64,000 nt of DNA, from positions 62,001-126,000 of the forward strand of contig NC_051090.1 in NCBI RefSeq assembly GCF_901709675.1, written 5' to 3'. A program made the translations under genes and the position numbers. Under the pieces are notes generated by a model, which made no database searches, was not told the DNA's origin, and saw only the letters and a list, made by a program, of their open reading frames with translations. Positions within the stretch are counted from its first letter, which is position 1. Each line of letters starts with the position of its first letter. This stretch comes from Syngnathus acus (taxonomy: Eukaryota > Chordata > Actinopteri > Syngnathiformes > Syngnathidae). Shown piece after piece: positions 1-13,629 of this stretch.

Positions 1-626
1 ATTTAAAGGAAAAAAAAGGGCAACAGAAATGGAGAAGAGTTACGAGAACATGGCGTGACAACGCTGAGAAAATCATTTGAGTAATTGACCTGCTCTCATC
101 AATTACTGTGTGACGGGCGACTGTTTGTTTTTAATGAAGGGTTAGAGGTCAACAAGTTTTTCAACTTCTCAACCAGTAATTGAATCTAATACGAGTATGT
201 CACTGACAGCCGGTCAAAATGAACCTTATTTCTGAAATCACGGATGCCGTGCAAATAGTGGCTGGCTGGATGAATGCTTCTTCAGTCTTTTAAAACGACA
301 CGCTCCTGGAGTCTGAAGCATTCTATAGTTTCCGTCCAGTTGACTGTATTTACTATTGGAACTTGTAATAGCGCAAGAGGAAAAAATCCCAGTTTGATTT
401 GATGCTTTATAGGACTCGGCTTGGGTCGCCGATAGTGAACACTCGGCTGACTTGTGGCGTGCGATCTATTCCCGCTCGGTGACAACGTGCATGTGGGTGC
501 GGCTGTTCGTTTGTCCCTAACCCTACGACTGGCTGGTGACCAGCGCGCGCTGGAGTCTGCCTTTCGCCGCCGCCTAATGTCAGCTGGGATGGGCTCCAGC
601 ACCCCCCGTGACCCTGAACACTTGTC

Positions 627-681
627 GATGGATGGATGGATGGATGGATGGATGGATGGATGGATGGATGGATGGATGGAT
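627..681. repeat. (GATG)n tetranucleotide microsatellite
   Basis: About 13 uninterrupted copies of a GGAT/GATG unit lie inside prrx1 intron 1. Similar GGAT/ATCC runs occur at about 21526-21560 and 60132-60146, which is typical of teleost genomes. Confidence 0.95.
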
Positions 682-1085
682 GGAGCTTATAGGGAGGGCA
701 TTTTAGAATAACAAATGAAGAAAACAACGAGCTGTTCCCCTTTCAGTCCTCTGTATATTCCCGTTTCATTTGATTTGTTGAAAAATATTTGCATATGAGA
801 GACAAGCCTGCCTCAGACGGTAAAACCAAAAGCAAATGATGGCAACAGTAGGTATAACGTCCCGATTCATATATACGTCTGCAATATAAAATACTGCCAA
901 GTCATAGAATAACAGTTAATCATTAGTACAAGAACATTTCTAATTTATTGGACTGTTTTGGGTGATTATAATTCATTCTTCTAATATTCTTCTGGGAAGC
1001 TTAAAGTTGTACAGAAGCAATACGAATCCTGGAGTAATATAATACGTCGTAGTTGTACTAGGTTCATCTTGTTTTTTCTTTTTCA

Positions 1086-1252
1086 ATTACTTCACTGGTT
1101 CTTCTATATCAAACAATTTTCTTAGGTTCATTTACCTGACATGTTTCGGCGGGTTCTTTCGCCTTCATGATGAAGGCGAAAGAACCCGCCGAAACATGTC
1201 AGGTAAATGAACCTAAGAAAATTGTTTGATATAGAAGAACCAGTGAAGTAAT
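1086..1252. repeat. Perfect 83-bp-arm inverted repeat (palindrome), 1-nt spacer
   Basis: Bases 1086-1168 are the exact reverse complement of 1170-1252, with a single G at 1169 as spacer. A 16-bp direct repeat (AGTAATATAATACGTC) lies at about 1033-1048 and 1247-1262. Each arm, read outward from the centre, contains ATGA, a GGCG/CGCC stem, GAAA, then CATGTC. That order resembles the core of the short hammerhead ribozymes found in Penelope-like retroelements, but the CUG of the CUGAUGA box is lost at the palindrome centre. The palindrome is directly seen; the retroelement origin is inference. A foldback MITE or an assembly hairpin artefact are alternatives. Confidence 0.9.
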
Positions 1253-1794
1253 ATAATACGTCATTTAATTGTAATATTTACGTATGTACTGGCTTATCTT
1301 GTAGCGTCATGATAATAAACCCGCATCTAGAGGAAGAGCGTTTAATTGTTCTTTGTGCCACTACACAGACACATTTGTCATGAATAAAAAAAACATATGG
1401 ATTTGAAGAAAAGGGAAGTGAAATTGGCTCATTTGCATGGGCACCCCTGATCATCTTTTAGTGGTTGAGAATCAGTTCACCCTTCTTCCTATTTCAAAGT
1501 CCAAAATGGACATTTCTTCATATTCAACAATCTATGTTCATCCCCACCTGTAATGACGCAAGCAACCCTATTCACACCATATTACTCCTGGCTTGCGCTT
1601 TCAAGAAATGGCAAATGTAAAGCAAATAATGAAAAGCAGTTTCTGATTGGTAGCTAGCTACAGTATATATGGCATTACAATGGCTCTTTGATTTGCAGTG
1701 CTTTTGATAGGCAACTCTACCTGAAGCAAAATCCCTTTTCAGATCATTTTGCTTTCTTTGCACTCAAACGACAAGACACCTAACTGCGCCTTGA

Positions 1795-4344
<2,550 letters not shown>

Positions 4345-5105
4345 AAGCTACTACACCGTGTGCGTGCGTGCGTGCGCCAATATCCGTTCGGGGACGGACC
4401 TTCAAAACCACTGGACCCACCCCAACAGACAACCATCTTTTTTGGAAAGGAGTTTCATCCCACATAATCCAGAGTGTTCTGCTTTTTTTTTTTTTTTTAC
4501 TTTCAAAATTCGGTGAGATAGATTTTTGCACAACAAATGCAAAATGTGGTCACCGAGTGACGCAAAAAACGTTTTACTCCAAGACTTTGTTTGTCTTACA
4601 AACCACTGTTTATACTAAAGACATCTCAACTTGATGTTGTAATCAAATATCTGTGTAGTTTTGTTATCGTGACTGATACGGAAGATGTTTTTTCCCCATT
4701 CGTTTTGTGCCGTTATCGGGCACAGAAGGAGCGAGAGTCAAACGACGCCCTCTGACGACTTTTTTTTCACTGTACTTTTAAACAGTATTAGTAACAGCCA
4801 TGGTTCTGACTCCATTTTTGATTTGATTCTCCACGTTATACCAATGACAACCCCAAGTTTTCAATATACACGAGAGGCTGTTGTATCTCCGAGTAGATCA
4901 TTTTGATGTTCATTCATGTGTAACAGAAAAAAATATGTATATTAATAAAAACATGGATTTCAAGCAGTAAAGTACACAGTCTACAATTCAGTAGATCTCA
5001 TAGCAGATCAAATGCAATTAGTAAAAAAGAAATATATATATATATGTATGTGTATATATATAAACACACATACATATATACGTACACATATATATACACA
5101 CACAT

Positions 5106-5162
<57 letters not shown>

Positions 5163-5580
5163 TATATAGAGAGAGAGAGATAGATATAGATATATAGATA
5201 TATATCTATATATACAAAAAAATATATGAGTGCAGGCATCCAGCCCGATAAATTGTGCCCATTTAACTATAAGAAATAACCATAAGAAGTGGGTATGTTT
5301 ATGGTTGGGAGCGTTTAGAGAGCAACATGATCTTGGACCCCTTGCGAGAGCCATTAGAGCTAGATTTACAACTTGAATTTTTCCTCAGAGAAAAACCTCA
5401 AGCTATGCTTTGTGTGTTTTATTTCGAGATGATTGCATTAGCCATACAATTTGATCTTCAAGCCCAGATATTTACGAGCGTCTTTCAATGAAGGGATTTG
5501 AACTCTTGAATTGCCATTGATGCTGTTCCTTCTCCCTGGCCCCTAATAAGCTGTACAATAAAAACATCAACATTTGTTCA
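4345..5580 (+). other. Probable prrx1 3' UTR
   Basis: After the TGA there is no further coding signal. AATAAA hexamers lie at 4944-4949 and 5557-5562 and would suit alternative polyadenylation. The segment includes a TA/GT-rich low-complexity block at about 5032-5220. Confidence 0.5.
5032..5220. repeat. AT/GT-rich low-complexity block ((TA)n core)
   Basis: Alternating TA, TG and CA dinucleotides with a (TA)n core of about 45 bp (5113-5158), flanked by GA-rich sequence. It lies in the presumed prrx1 3' UTR. Confidence 0.9.
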
Positions 5581-6436
5581 TGTACGCCATGTGCCAGTCG
5601 GACTTGCAAGAATTGCTGTCCAATTTGCAGTCATTGTGCAGATATGGAAAACCTGGCAGAATCGTGTACGTACTCGTTTTAAATATACTACACAGAGCAA
5701 ACACCCTTTCTTTCTACACCTCGACCAAATTCATGGATAAGTATATTGAATACGCCGATGCGCTACCGTAGTATTTTCATCTCTGGATACGAGACGTTGC
5801 TGTACTCGGTTCTTTATATTAAACGACTGCTGAATCTTTTTACACTTAACAATGAGACTGTTTTGAGTGCAAAAAGAAAGCAGCTTGTTTAAAAAAAAAA
5901 AAAAAAAAAAAAGCTGATTTTGACATATAATCTAAAAGCAGCCAATTTCCTTTGCGCTAAATATTTCATCCTTATTTACGTTAGGGTAATTGACTCAAAT
6001 GAATGATTGCTTGAGCTTTGTTCCCTACGGGATTTTGGGCCGATCGGCGCGTTGTCGTAATCAAACGGCGCTTCGCTGATGTGGCTTGGACGTTTTTCTC
6101 GTCTTGCATGCCACATTAAAAAAAGGATATTCCTGTTTTCTTTGGAGATGTTTTTTTTCTGCTCTTGGTTGTTTTCCTGATCACTGATCCCTGACTGTGG
6201 TATGTCCAGTGTCAGACCCTGTCCCTCTCTCCCCCTCCCCTCCCCTCTCTCCCCCTCTCCCCTGCCAGGCGCCTGGTCTCACCTTTCATGGCCAGAGTCG
6301 GGGCTGACCTGAAGTGATTCCAGATGTGGAACTCTTTTTAAGCTAAAGCCCATCACCCACCCAGAGCCCCCTAACCCTAACCCCGCACTCTTCACCCTCT
6401 CACTTCTCCTGCCTCCCTCCCTCCCCCTCTTCACCC

Positions 6437-6484
<48 letters not shown>

Positions 6485-6485
6485 C
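6437..6485. repeat. (GGCA)n microsatellite
   Basis: About 12 copies of GGCA in the intergenic region between prrx1 and rfc4. Confidence 0.95.
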
Positions 6486-6851
6486 GGGCCGTGGCCAGCC
6501 ACTCCATCAGGTATGACAGCATTCCCCGAGTCTCTTCTGACATACGATGCAAGAACCCTGCCCTCCCTCCCTCCCTCCCGCCCTCGGCACCAATCCTGCC
6601 CTCAACCACCCACCCACCCACTCGGGTCTTCAACAGCACATCTGGAGCTCATTACAGAGGAGACAGTAAGAGTGAGGGAGGGGTGGAGAGTCTGCATGCA
6701 GAATGCGCAACAGAGCGCAAAGGAACATTTCTTAAGCCTTCTTTACAGAACCTTTTCGTGTTTCCCCTTTCTATTTTCCTTTGCTTCTCGTTAACGTCAC
6801 CTGCCCCCCCTTTGCGTTCAAACTTGCAAACCTGACCTTTGGTTTGCTGTC

Positions 6852-6963
6852 AGTGTCCCGTGATCACAAATACTTTATTAGTCTAAGCATTTGGGATTGA
6901 GTTCAGCACGAGAAATTAATTTAAAAAAAAAGGATCAGGGGGTCTGAAATACTTCACAGCTGT
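6852..6963 (-). repeat. Dispersed copy of the rfc4 transcript 3' end
   Basis: This segment is close to 90% identical by eye to 8295-8408. It shares the strings ACTTTATTAGTC, AAGCATTTGGGATTGAGTTCA, GGATCAGGGGGTCTGAA and TACTTCACAGCTG. The matching part covers the last codons, the stop, the 3' UTR and the AATAAA signal of rfc4 (minus strand). It may be a local duplication or a fragment of a retrocopy; no poly-A tail is obvious. Confidence 0.75.
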
Positions 6964-8382
6964 TAGCAGTGTGTGGTTTGCGTGAACAACCAAAAGAATT
7001 CTTGGAGTTTCCACGCAAAGTGAAGCTGGCTGAGCGCTCAGCTAGCATGATTTGTGCGGAAACCAATCCATATTAGACACTTTTTCAAAGACGTTTACTT
7101 CATGTCTTTTAAAAGTCAAATCTCATTTTGTGAACTAATAAAGAAACCGCGTGATGTTTTGCCCCATTGAAAAATGCCACTTTCTGCTCATGCGCACAAT
7201 ATCCAATGCAGGTGTCATATTTACCTGACTATAAAGTCAATTTGGAAAAAAGATTTTTTTTTTTTTCCCTCACCGCTTCTCTCCTCAGCGCAAAACAATC
7301 CAAATAAAATAATTGTTGCCGTGAGCTCGTTAATGTTCGATAACATGACAAAATCCGTTATTGTTTTACAGGACTATTCAAAGTAAGCTTGGCTTTTTCC
7401 TTTTTTGGCCAAAAATATTTTCTGATGCCCAGGATGTTTGTGTGATTCATACGCTTGATTTTACCATGCCCTAATGACTTGCTCAATACATAACTTATTA
7501 TATAATAATGTGAAATGTGTCTGGCTTAACTTTAAATGGGTGCTCTAAGCACCCGAGTCCTCTGTGAATTTGAATTTCAAATCTCAGCAATGCAGAGGTC
7601 CAGTTCAGGCAGCAAGCAAAACAACAATTACGGTGCCGAACATGATGTGAGCTCTGAGGAATCGTCTATACATAGAATGACTGCATCCAGTTCATAGACC
7701 CATATTGGGACTTTTGGTGTTTTTGCCTTTGGCTAAGAGCAGACATCCGGACACGGCGCAGGCACTATCAGACTTTGACATGGAAGGGACACTTTCTGCT
7801 CAAGCTGCCTATTAAAAAGCATCTTCGCTGACCGAGTGGAGGTAGAGAGGAGTACCATCAGCATGCAATGACAAACGTCTTTTGTAAAACCATTCAAATG
7901 AGGGAGGGAAGGTGAAGAGTATCTTCCGTCCATAAACCAACAAAAAGCAACCGCAGCGTTGTTGGTATGTAAACTAGGCCATATTCTTACTTGCACATAA
8001 TTGTGGGATTTCATTAGACAGCTCTCTCTATTTCAATAAACGGCATCCACTTTGGCCGGCTGTCTTACGGGACCCCCCTGCTGGACGTCATGCGTGTGTC
8101 GCTCTTCCAAAGGGATTTCTTTGTGGAAGATCGACTATTAGACAAAATCAACCACTTATCCTCCCTCACGAGGGTCAAACCTTAAGAGTCATTGAAACAA
8201 GATTCACAAACAAAATACTTAAAGGGCTCATCAGACTGGCCGGGATGGACCCTTTTTCACGAACAAGCTCAATTTATCATTTTCCCACTCAAGGTGTCTC
8301 ATGAGCACAATTACTTTATTAGTCAAAGCATTTGGGATTGAGTTCAACACGAGAAAAGAAAAGAAAAGAAAGAAATCAAGGA

Positions 8383-9752
8383 TCAGGGGGTCTGAACTAC
8401 TTCACAGCTGAACATTACCGAACATAGACTGAGGAGCTGCATGTATTCGTCGGCACCGTCAGCCAGGCATTTGTCCACCACCTGAAATACACAAGGAAAA
8501 CATTAGAGTTGATGGTTAATTGACTTCGTACAGCCAGCCTCCCTCCGTCAACACTTGACAAGGTAAACCACGCTCACTTCAAATGAACTTGCGATACACC
8601 CATGCCCTCTAGCGGCCAACAACGTACACTGCGTTGGAAATGTCAATACAATGGTGTTTACATTTCTCCATAATACATATACCGTTTGCGAATTTCGCGA
8701 GTGCTTCTGGAACGCATCTCCCCGCAATAAACGAATACGCCACTGCCATGCCGCATGCATTGAGAGCACATGTAGCGGGGATGCGTGTCATCAGGCCAAA
8801 TAAAATCAAGGTGCATCCTACCGCCATTTTTTCAGCGATGACAGACTTGTGCTCGTCACTCATCGAGTCGTGCTCAACGATACGGTCGTGAAGTTGACTC
8901 AGGACCCGCGTGGCTGTGTAGCCTTCATCCACCACGCTCTGACAAAGAAAGGATTTGACGTGAGACGGACGATGGCAACTTAGCAAGTCTTAAGTGACAC
9001 GGAGCAACCTACCCTGACTGTCAACTCGAGTTTCTCGAAACTTCCTTTGAAGCAGACCTGAAGCAAATTGTTGATCCTATCGGTAGGAACAACCTGCAAC
9101 AACATTGGCTTTCAATTTCAATTCATTCGTTTAACAAGCCGCCACCTACAGTCACGTCAGCTCTATCCATAAGCCTTAAATGAATCCATTTTTATCAATG
9201 TTTAATACTGGTTGCGAATACTGTCCATATTGGTCCCAATTTGATCACATGCTCACATATACCAGGGCCAATTCCAGTATAAGGGAAAAAACACTAGCAG
9301 AGTAAAAACCATATATACGTTATACACTATACACAGGGGGTCCCCGGTTTACGACGTTGATCCGTTCCTATGTGGCGATGTAAAGCCAACTTCGGTGTAA
9401 GTCGGAACAGTAATAAAATCAAACAGTAAAGTCATAAAAAAAAAGAGAAAACAATTCCTTACCTTTATTCCTGTGGTTGGCTTGCACACTGGAAGGGGCG
9501 TTGCAAGAGAGAGACGACGCAACGGTCCAAAATGGCACCATAGAACATGGTGGAAGTGGTCTTCCTCGGTCCACAGCCTCTCTCGCTACAGGTGTATTCT
9601 TCCGCCGCGCGCAAAAACTACTTCTCACGCACGTTATGAATCGTACGACGGCTTTACGAGGCAAAACCGTCAAAAAAAGGCTTTAAATATAGGAGACGTG
9701 TGTGGTAAATACGAAACAGCGTAACTCCAGACCGCCGTAAACTGAGGACCCC

Positions 9753-9795
<43 letters not shown>

Positions 9796-10553
9796 CCGTA
9801 TTTATTCTAATTATCGCCCAGGGAGATAATTAGAGAAGGTTTATGTCCAACAGGGGGGGGGGGCGATTAATAGAGAACACTTTTTGTCCAATTGCCTAGG
9901 GGCACTGAAATGGGCGATATGTATATTTTCCTTATGTAGTGTGCAATACCTGCATCTCACTGGTGTTCTTAACACTAGAACAGCGGCTGTTTTGATCTAC
10001 CTCTAATAGCGGGGTGCGTCAATTGACGCTCCATCGACGCGACACGTTACCGTCGCACATCACATGTTGCGCATGTCGTGTTATCGCAATCGTCTTGTTC
10101 GAGCGCACGCCCCGATAACGCAATTGTGTGAGGATATTGTAGCGGAGTGACGAGTGTAATTGGATCATAATATAGAGATGAAGAGAACAAAATCCAAGTC
10201 GCATCAGCCTTCAAAAGAAAGCAAGCAGGCTGAAGCGCCGGACGACCCGTGTACATCACAACTTCAACAACAAAGCACGGTTTTGAAATACCCTGCAAAT
10301 ATATCGTTTATGGAGAAAAACAATTTAAAAGCGACATTCGACGTGCTGTCAAATCAGTCATATTTAAACTTGCGCAATGACGTCGACATGCGGCCGCGGA
10401 GGAAAATGTAAGTTTTGGGGGGAATTTTTAGCAGCATGGGCGATAATTAGAGGTATCAATGTTTTTTATTTACGTCATCGCTAACACACACTGGGCGATT
10501 ATTAGAATATGGGCGATAATTAGAATAAATACAGTACATATGTATATACATAT

Positions 10554-10593
<40 letters not shown>

Positions 10594-12484
10594 TATATAA
10601 AAAGAATGATTTCCTTGACTTCCTATGGAGAATGGTGTATTCCACATGAATGAGAGAACAAATGCTAAGCCATTGAGCCAGAAGAGGTAAAAATCCCATC
10701 TTACCCCAGCTATTTCCATGACGGCAACTTCTGTAATCTCACCGTTGGCATCGAGTCGTGCAGCACTCTGAAGGAAAGTGATGGCTTTGCGCAGGTCTCC
10801 CTCTGACACCTTCGCCAGTGCTAAGATACTCTAAAGGCCAAAGGAAAAAAAATGAAATAAGTGAAACGCGAAGAAACTACAAAGGACATTTCATTCAAAT
10901 ACAAAGTAAATGAAATTGAATCACGTGAAAATATCCATAGACGTACATAAATACTCTACAGATACAATACTCTAGAGTTCATTTGAAGTGGAAACGGTCA
11001 AGCAGCTCGTCTTAAATAATAGCCGCCCATACCGGTAGCGCGCCGGCATCTGATTTGAAGCGGAGCGGAGCTCTGCGGCCGCTACGGATCCAAGCCGCTC
11101 TGTCAAGAGCCACTCCCATTTCATCGGTCCGTAAGATATTTGTAAAATCTCTCTCTCTCCTGATATTTCCTGAGCCAGTCTGGACGTTTCAGCGTGTTGA
11201 GTGGACTTCTGCATTGCTACTATGACCTACCTCTTTTGTGTATTTGAGGTTCTCCTTCTCACAGATCTCCAGCAGACGCTCTTCTTGTACGTGATCGGCA
11301 AGGGGGTTAAAACGAAACTTGGAACATCTGGAAGTGAGGGGATCAATGATCCTACACAAGACACAGAAAGACAAAAAAAAAAAAAATCAACTTTGTGCTT
11401 TTGCTTGGCAGCGATATGCGCTGTGCTCACCTGCTGATATAGTTACAAATGAGACAGAAACGTGTGGTGCGGGCCTCCTTTTCCATTGTCCTTCTGAGCG
11501 CGGCCTGAGCTGGTGCGGTCATGGAGTCGGCTTCATCCAGGACGATGATCTTAAAAGGAGGACACGGCTTCCCGCTACAAAGGCAGCGCACGCATGTCTC
11601 GTTGAATTTCAAAGCAGGAAAAACATGGATGTTGCGAGGACTTCTAAAATCATGCTCACTCTGGCCGAGTCCCCGCAACAGTGAGTTGAGCAAAGTTTTT
11701 GACCTTCTCTCTGATGACCTGAATGCCCCTTTCATCCGAAGCATTGAGCTCAAGCACCCTCTGCTTGTATAGTTCTGGGCTGGATAGAGGAGAGAAAAGA
11801 CACATCAGGATCAAGACGCCCGGTCCAAATACTCCTCTGAAAGCAACCTTGATCATGCCACTCACTCACTCACTCACTCACTCACTCACTCACTCACTCA
11901 CCCATAAAGGTCTCTCGCAGCAGCTAATATGGTAGAGGTCTTTCCTGTTCCAGGTGGACCATAGAAGAGTAGATTTGGAAGCTAAATTGGTGACACAAGT
12001 TGGAGAAGTTTTGCTGTTGAACAACTCTTCCAAGCTACAGTATACACAAATCCATATATACCAGTGGGAAGGGCTGAAGCATTTTAAGAAAAGTCCAAAA
12101 TTGTTTCGGAAATACGTAGCTGCAAAAACGACCAACCAAACAAACAACCAAACAAACAAACAAAAAATCGGGAGGCTCCGGTTCGTCTCTCGTAAGGTTC
12201 TTACTTTGCCGTAAATAAACTTACATCTGCTCCTTCCAGTGACTTCTTGAGAACCGCTACAGCTTCTTCCTGAAAGGCGACTTCATCAACGCACTTTGGC
12301 CTACTATGAGAAAATGGAGAAGCATCTGTCTAGGAATATAATGCTCATTGGACAAAATGAATGGCGGAGCGGATACATACTATTTTTCAACCCATGGAGT
12401 CAGCTTCGCTTTCTTCTCAATGCTGGAAACGGAAGCACACTTGTCTTTCTGGGGTCTCGTTGTTGATTTCAAAAATGCTTGCAT
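8383..12484 (-). CDS. rfc4: Replication factor C subunit 4
   Basis: AAA+ subunit of the RFC clamp loader that opens and loads PCNA at primer ends. Ten coding exons: 12381-12484, 12225-12303, 11902-11981, 11660-11779, 11431-11574, 11231-11351, 10705-10830, 9013-9093, 8822-8938, 8383-8481. They join in phase to 1071 nt, 356 aa (human 363). It starts [15 protein letters not shown], like human RFC4. Walker A is [20 protein letters not shown], Walker B is [10 protein letters not shown], and the SRC arginine-finger motif is in [14 protein letters not shown]. The C-terminal collar part ([18 protein letters not shown]) follows. After [19 protein letters not shown] the tail is [11 protein letters not shown] instead of the usual VMQQLSQNC-like end. 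A GTAATG donor-like site sits just there, so another terminal exon may exist. AATAAA at 8320-8315. A 5' UTR exon ends at about 12633. Confidence 0.95.
9334..9757. mobile_element. Non-autonomous pogo/Tigger-like DNA transposon (MITE)
   Basis: The left end reads CAGGGGGTCCCCGGTTTACG. The right end carries an inverted partial match (CGTAAACTGAGGACCCC). CAG-start termini with a GTCCCC-type inverted repeat recall pogo/Tigger MITEs. A clean TA target duplication is not seen, so the exact ends are uncertain. It sits in an rfc4 intron, next to a (GT)n run and a second element. Confidence 0.55.
9758..9793. repeat. (GT)n microsatellite
   Basis: GT dinucleotide run of about 36 bp separating two DNA-transposon-like insertions in an rfc4 intron. 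Confidence 0.95.
9796..10534. mobile_element. DNA transposon fragment/MITE with about 24-bp TIRs and GGGCGATAATTAGA subrepeats
   Basis: The left terminus CCGTATTTATTCTAATTATCGCCC and the reverse complement of the right end differ at one base, and both ends abut TA, a Tc1/mariner/pogo-type target. Several subterminal copies of GGGCGATAATTAGA-like words lie inside both ends. Internally, a plus-strand ORF of 83 codons (10160-10411) starts [21 protein letters not shown] do not recognise it, and it could be a remnant of an N-terminal transposase or accessory protein. It is inserted in the rfc4 intron between the exons at 9093 and 10705. Confidence 0.7.
10556..10590. repeat. (CA)n microsatellite
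   Basis: CA run of about 35 bp directly beside the transposon end in the rfc4 intron. Confidence 0.95.
11864..11900 (-). repeat. (GTGA)n microsatellite starting at an rfc4 splice donor
   Basis: Read on the coding (minus) strand, the exon ends TTTATGG at 11902 and the intron begins GTGAGTGAGTGAGTGAG, about nine GTGA copies. The repeat unit is the donor consensus itself, so several overlapping GTGAGT sites follow the true one. Confidence 0.95.
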
Positions 12485-12633
12485 GATTCCGTGCTGCTCT
12501 ATATAACGGGAAAGAAAAAGATGCCCTGGTCACTGCAGCCCCTCACCCTTCTCTGAAATCGGACTGCTGGCTCATGTGTACAAAGCTACACGCTTAGCGT
12601 TTCAGACGCACGCACGCACGCGAATTCTCTTAC

Positions 12634-12810
12634 CTGTTAACGACGTGGCGCAAACTCGTCTCCAGACCGGCTTGGCTTGCTTTTTTAAATCTAAAGTGTG
12701 TCCTGAATAAAATGAAACAAAATTGCTGGGCTTCACACTGGACAGTGATATTTTACATGCGGAAGACAAGGATATTTTCCCGCCCTGGGTGACACACTTC
12801 CGGTGACGTT
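12634..12810 (-). promoter_or_regulatory. rfc4 5' UTR exon and promoter with E2F and ETS sites
   Basis: A non-coding first exon probably ends at a GTAAGA donor at about 12633. Just upstream on the minus strand, TTTTCCCGCC (12775-12784, reverse complement GGCGGGAAAA) matches the E2F consensus, and ACTTCCGG (12796-12803, reverse complement CCGGAAGT) is a core ETS site. No TATA box is evident. E2F control is established for many replication genes; here it is inferred from the motif only. Confidence 0.6.
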
Positions 12811-13405
12811 TTCAAGTTATCAGCCAATACATTTTTTCGAATTGCGGATGTGACGATGATGACGACGATGAATTTCGGCAAGGACATAAACAACACACTT
12901 ATTACAGTTTCATTTCACATTATGTTTGAGATGACTTGTCGAAAAGGGAAGCGGGTGTAAGCAATTCTGTTTATCTAGTCCCGTCCGGATTACAACCAAG
13001 GCTTTCACTGCCAAACAGACAGACGCACACACGCACGCACGAGTCCATCTCCCATCTGTGGTCCCTTCTCAAGAGTTCTCATTTTTCCCCAGTTTGGGTT
13101 TTGTGCGTTTTGCCTTGCCCTCCCGTGAGTTATCAGTGATTGGGGGATGTTGAGAAGAATTGTCAACTTTGAGACTTGTCTGTGACTAGGGGCTAGTTAC
13201 GTCAATAAACTTGACAACATCGGCCTCGGTGGTCCAAGCGAAGCCAGGGCAGAGTGGAACCAGGGCCGTTCTGGAGCCTGTCATGGAAAAGTACTTTTCA
13301 TCTCATCTGAGCTAAGTTGGTAACATTGAGTGAGAATGCTTCATGGGTTGATCAGACAATGAAAGAAAGACAAATGTCAGTTAATATACGAATAAACATG
13401 TCTAC
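12811..13405. other. Spacer between rfc4 promoter and orc1 3' end
   Basis: No gene seen. The stretch has short GACGAT and ACGC repeats and ends close to the orc1 polyadenylation signal (AATAAA, minus strand, 13437-13432). Confidence 0.6.
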
Positions 13406-13629
13406 TAGACTACAGTAGCCCTATGCAAAAGTTTATTGACATGAGCAAACAAACAAACACTGAGTACGGATAGATCACATTTTGCCAAACAGGACAAAAA
13501 TACAACTATAGTAAAATCATATCTGGACAAAACATATCAATTTGTGTATTTGTAATTTCGCAAGTATACATGCCTGCTTGTTACTTGTCATTTAAAAGCT
13601 CAATTCCGTCATGAAAGAGGATCCCTTTT

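Larger units (their letters stand above)
5581..8300. other. Intergenic prrx1-rfc4
   Basis: No gene recognised. The stretch contains a poly-A run near 5891, a C/T-rich patch at 6215-6260, a (GGCA)n repeat at about 6437-6485, GA/CT-rich patches and a second copy of the rfc4 3' end (6852-6963, listed separately). The ORFs over the CT-rich patch look compositional. Confidence 0.6.
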
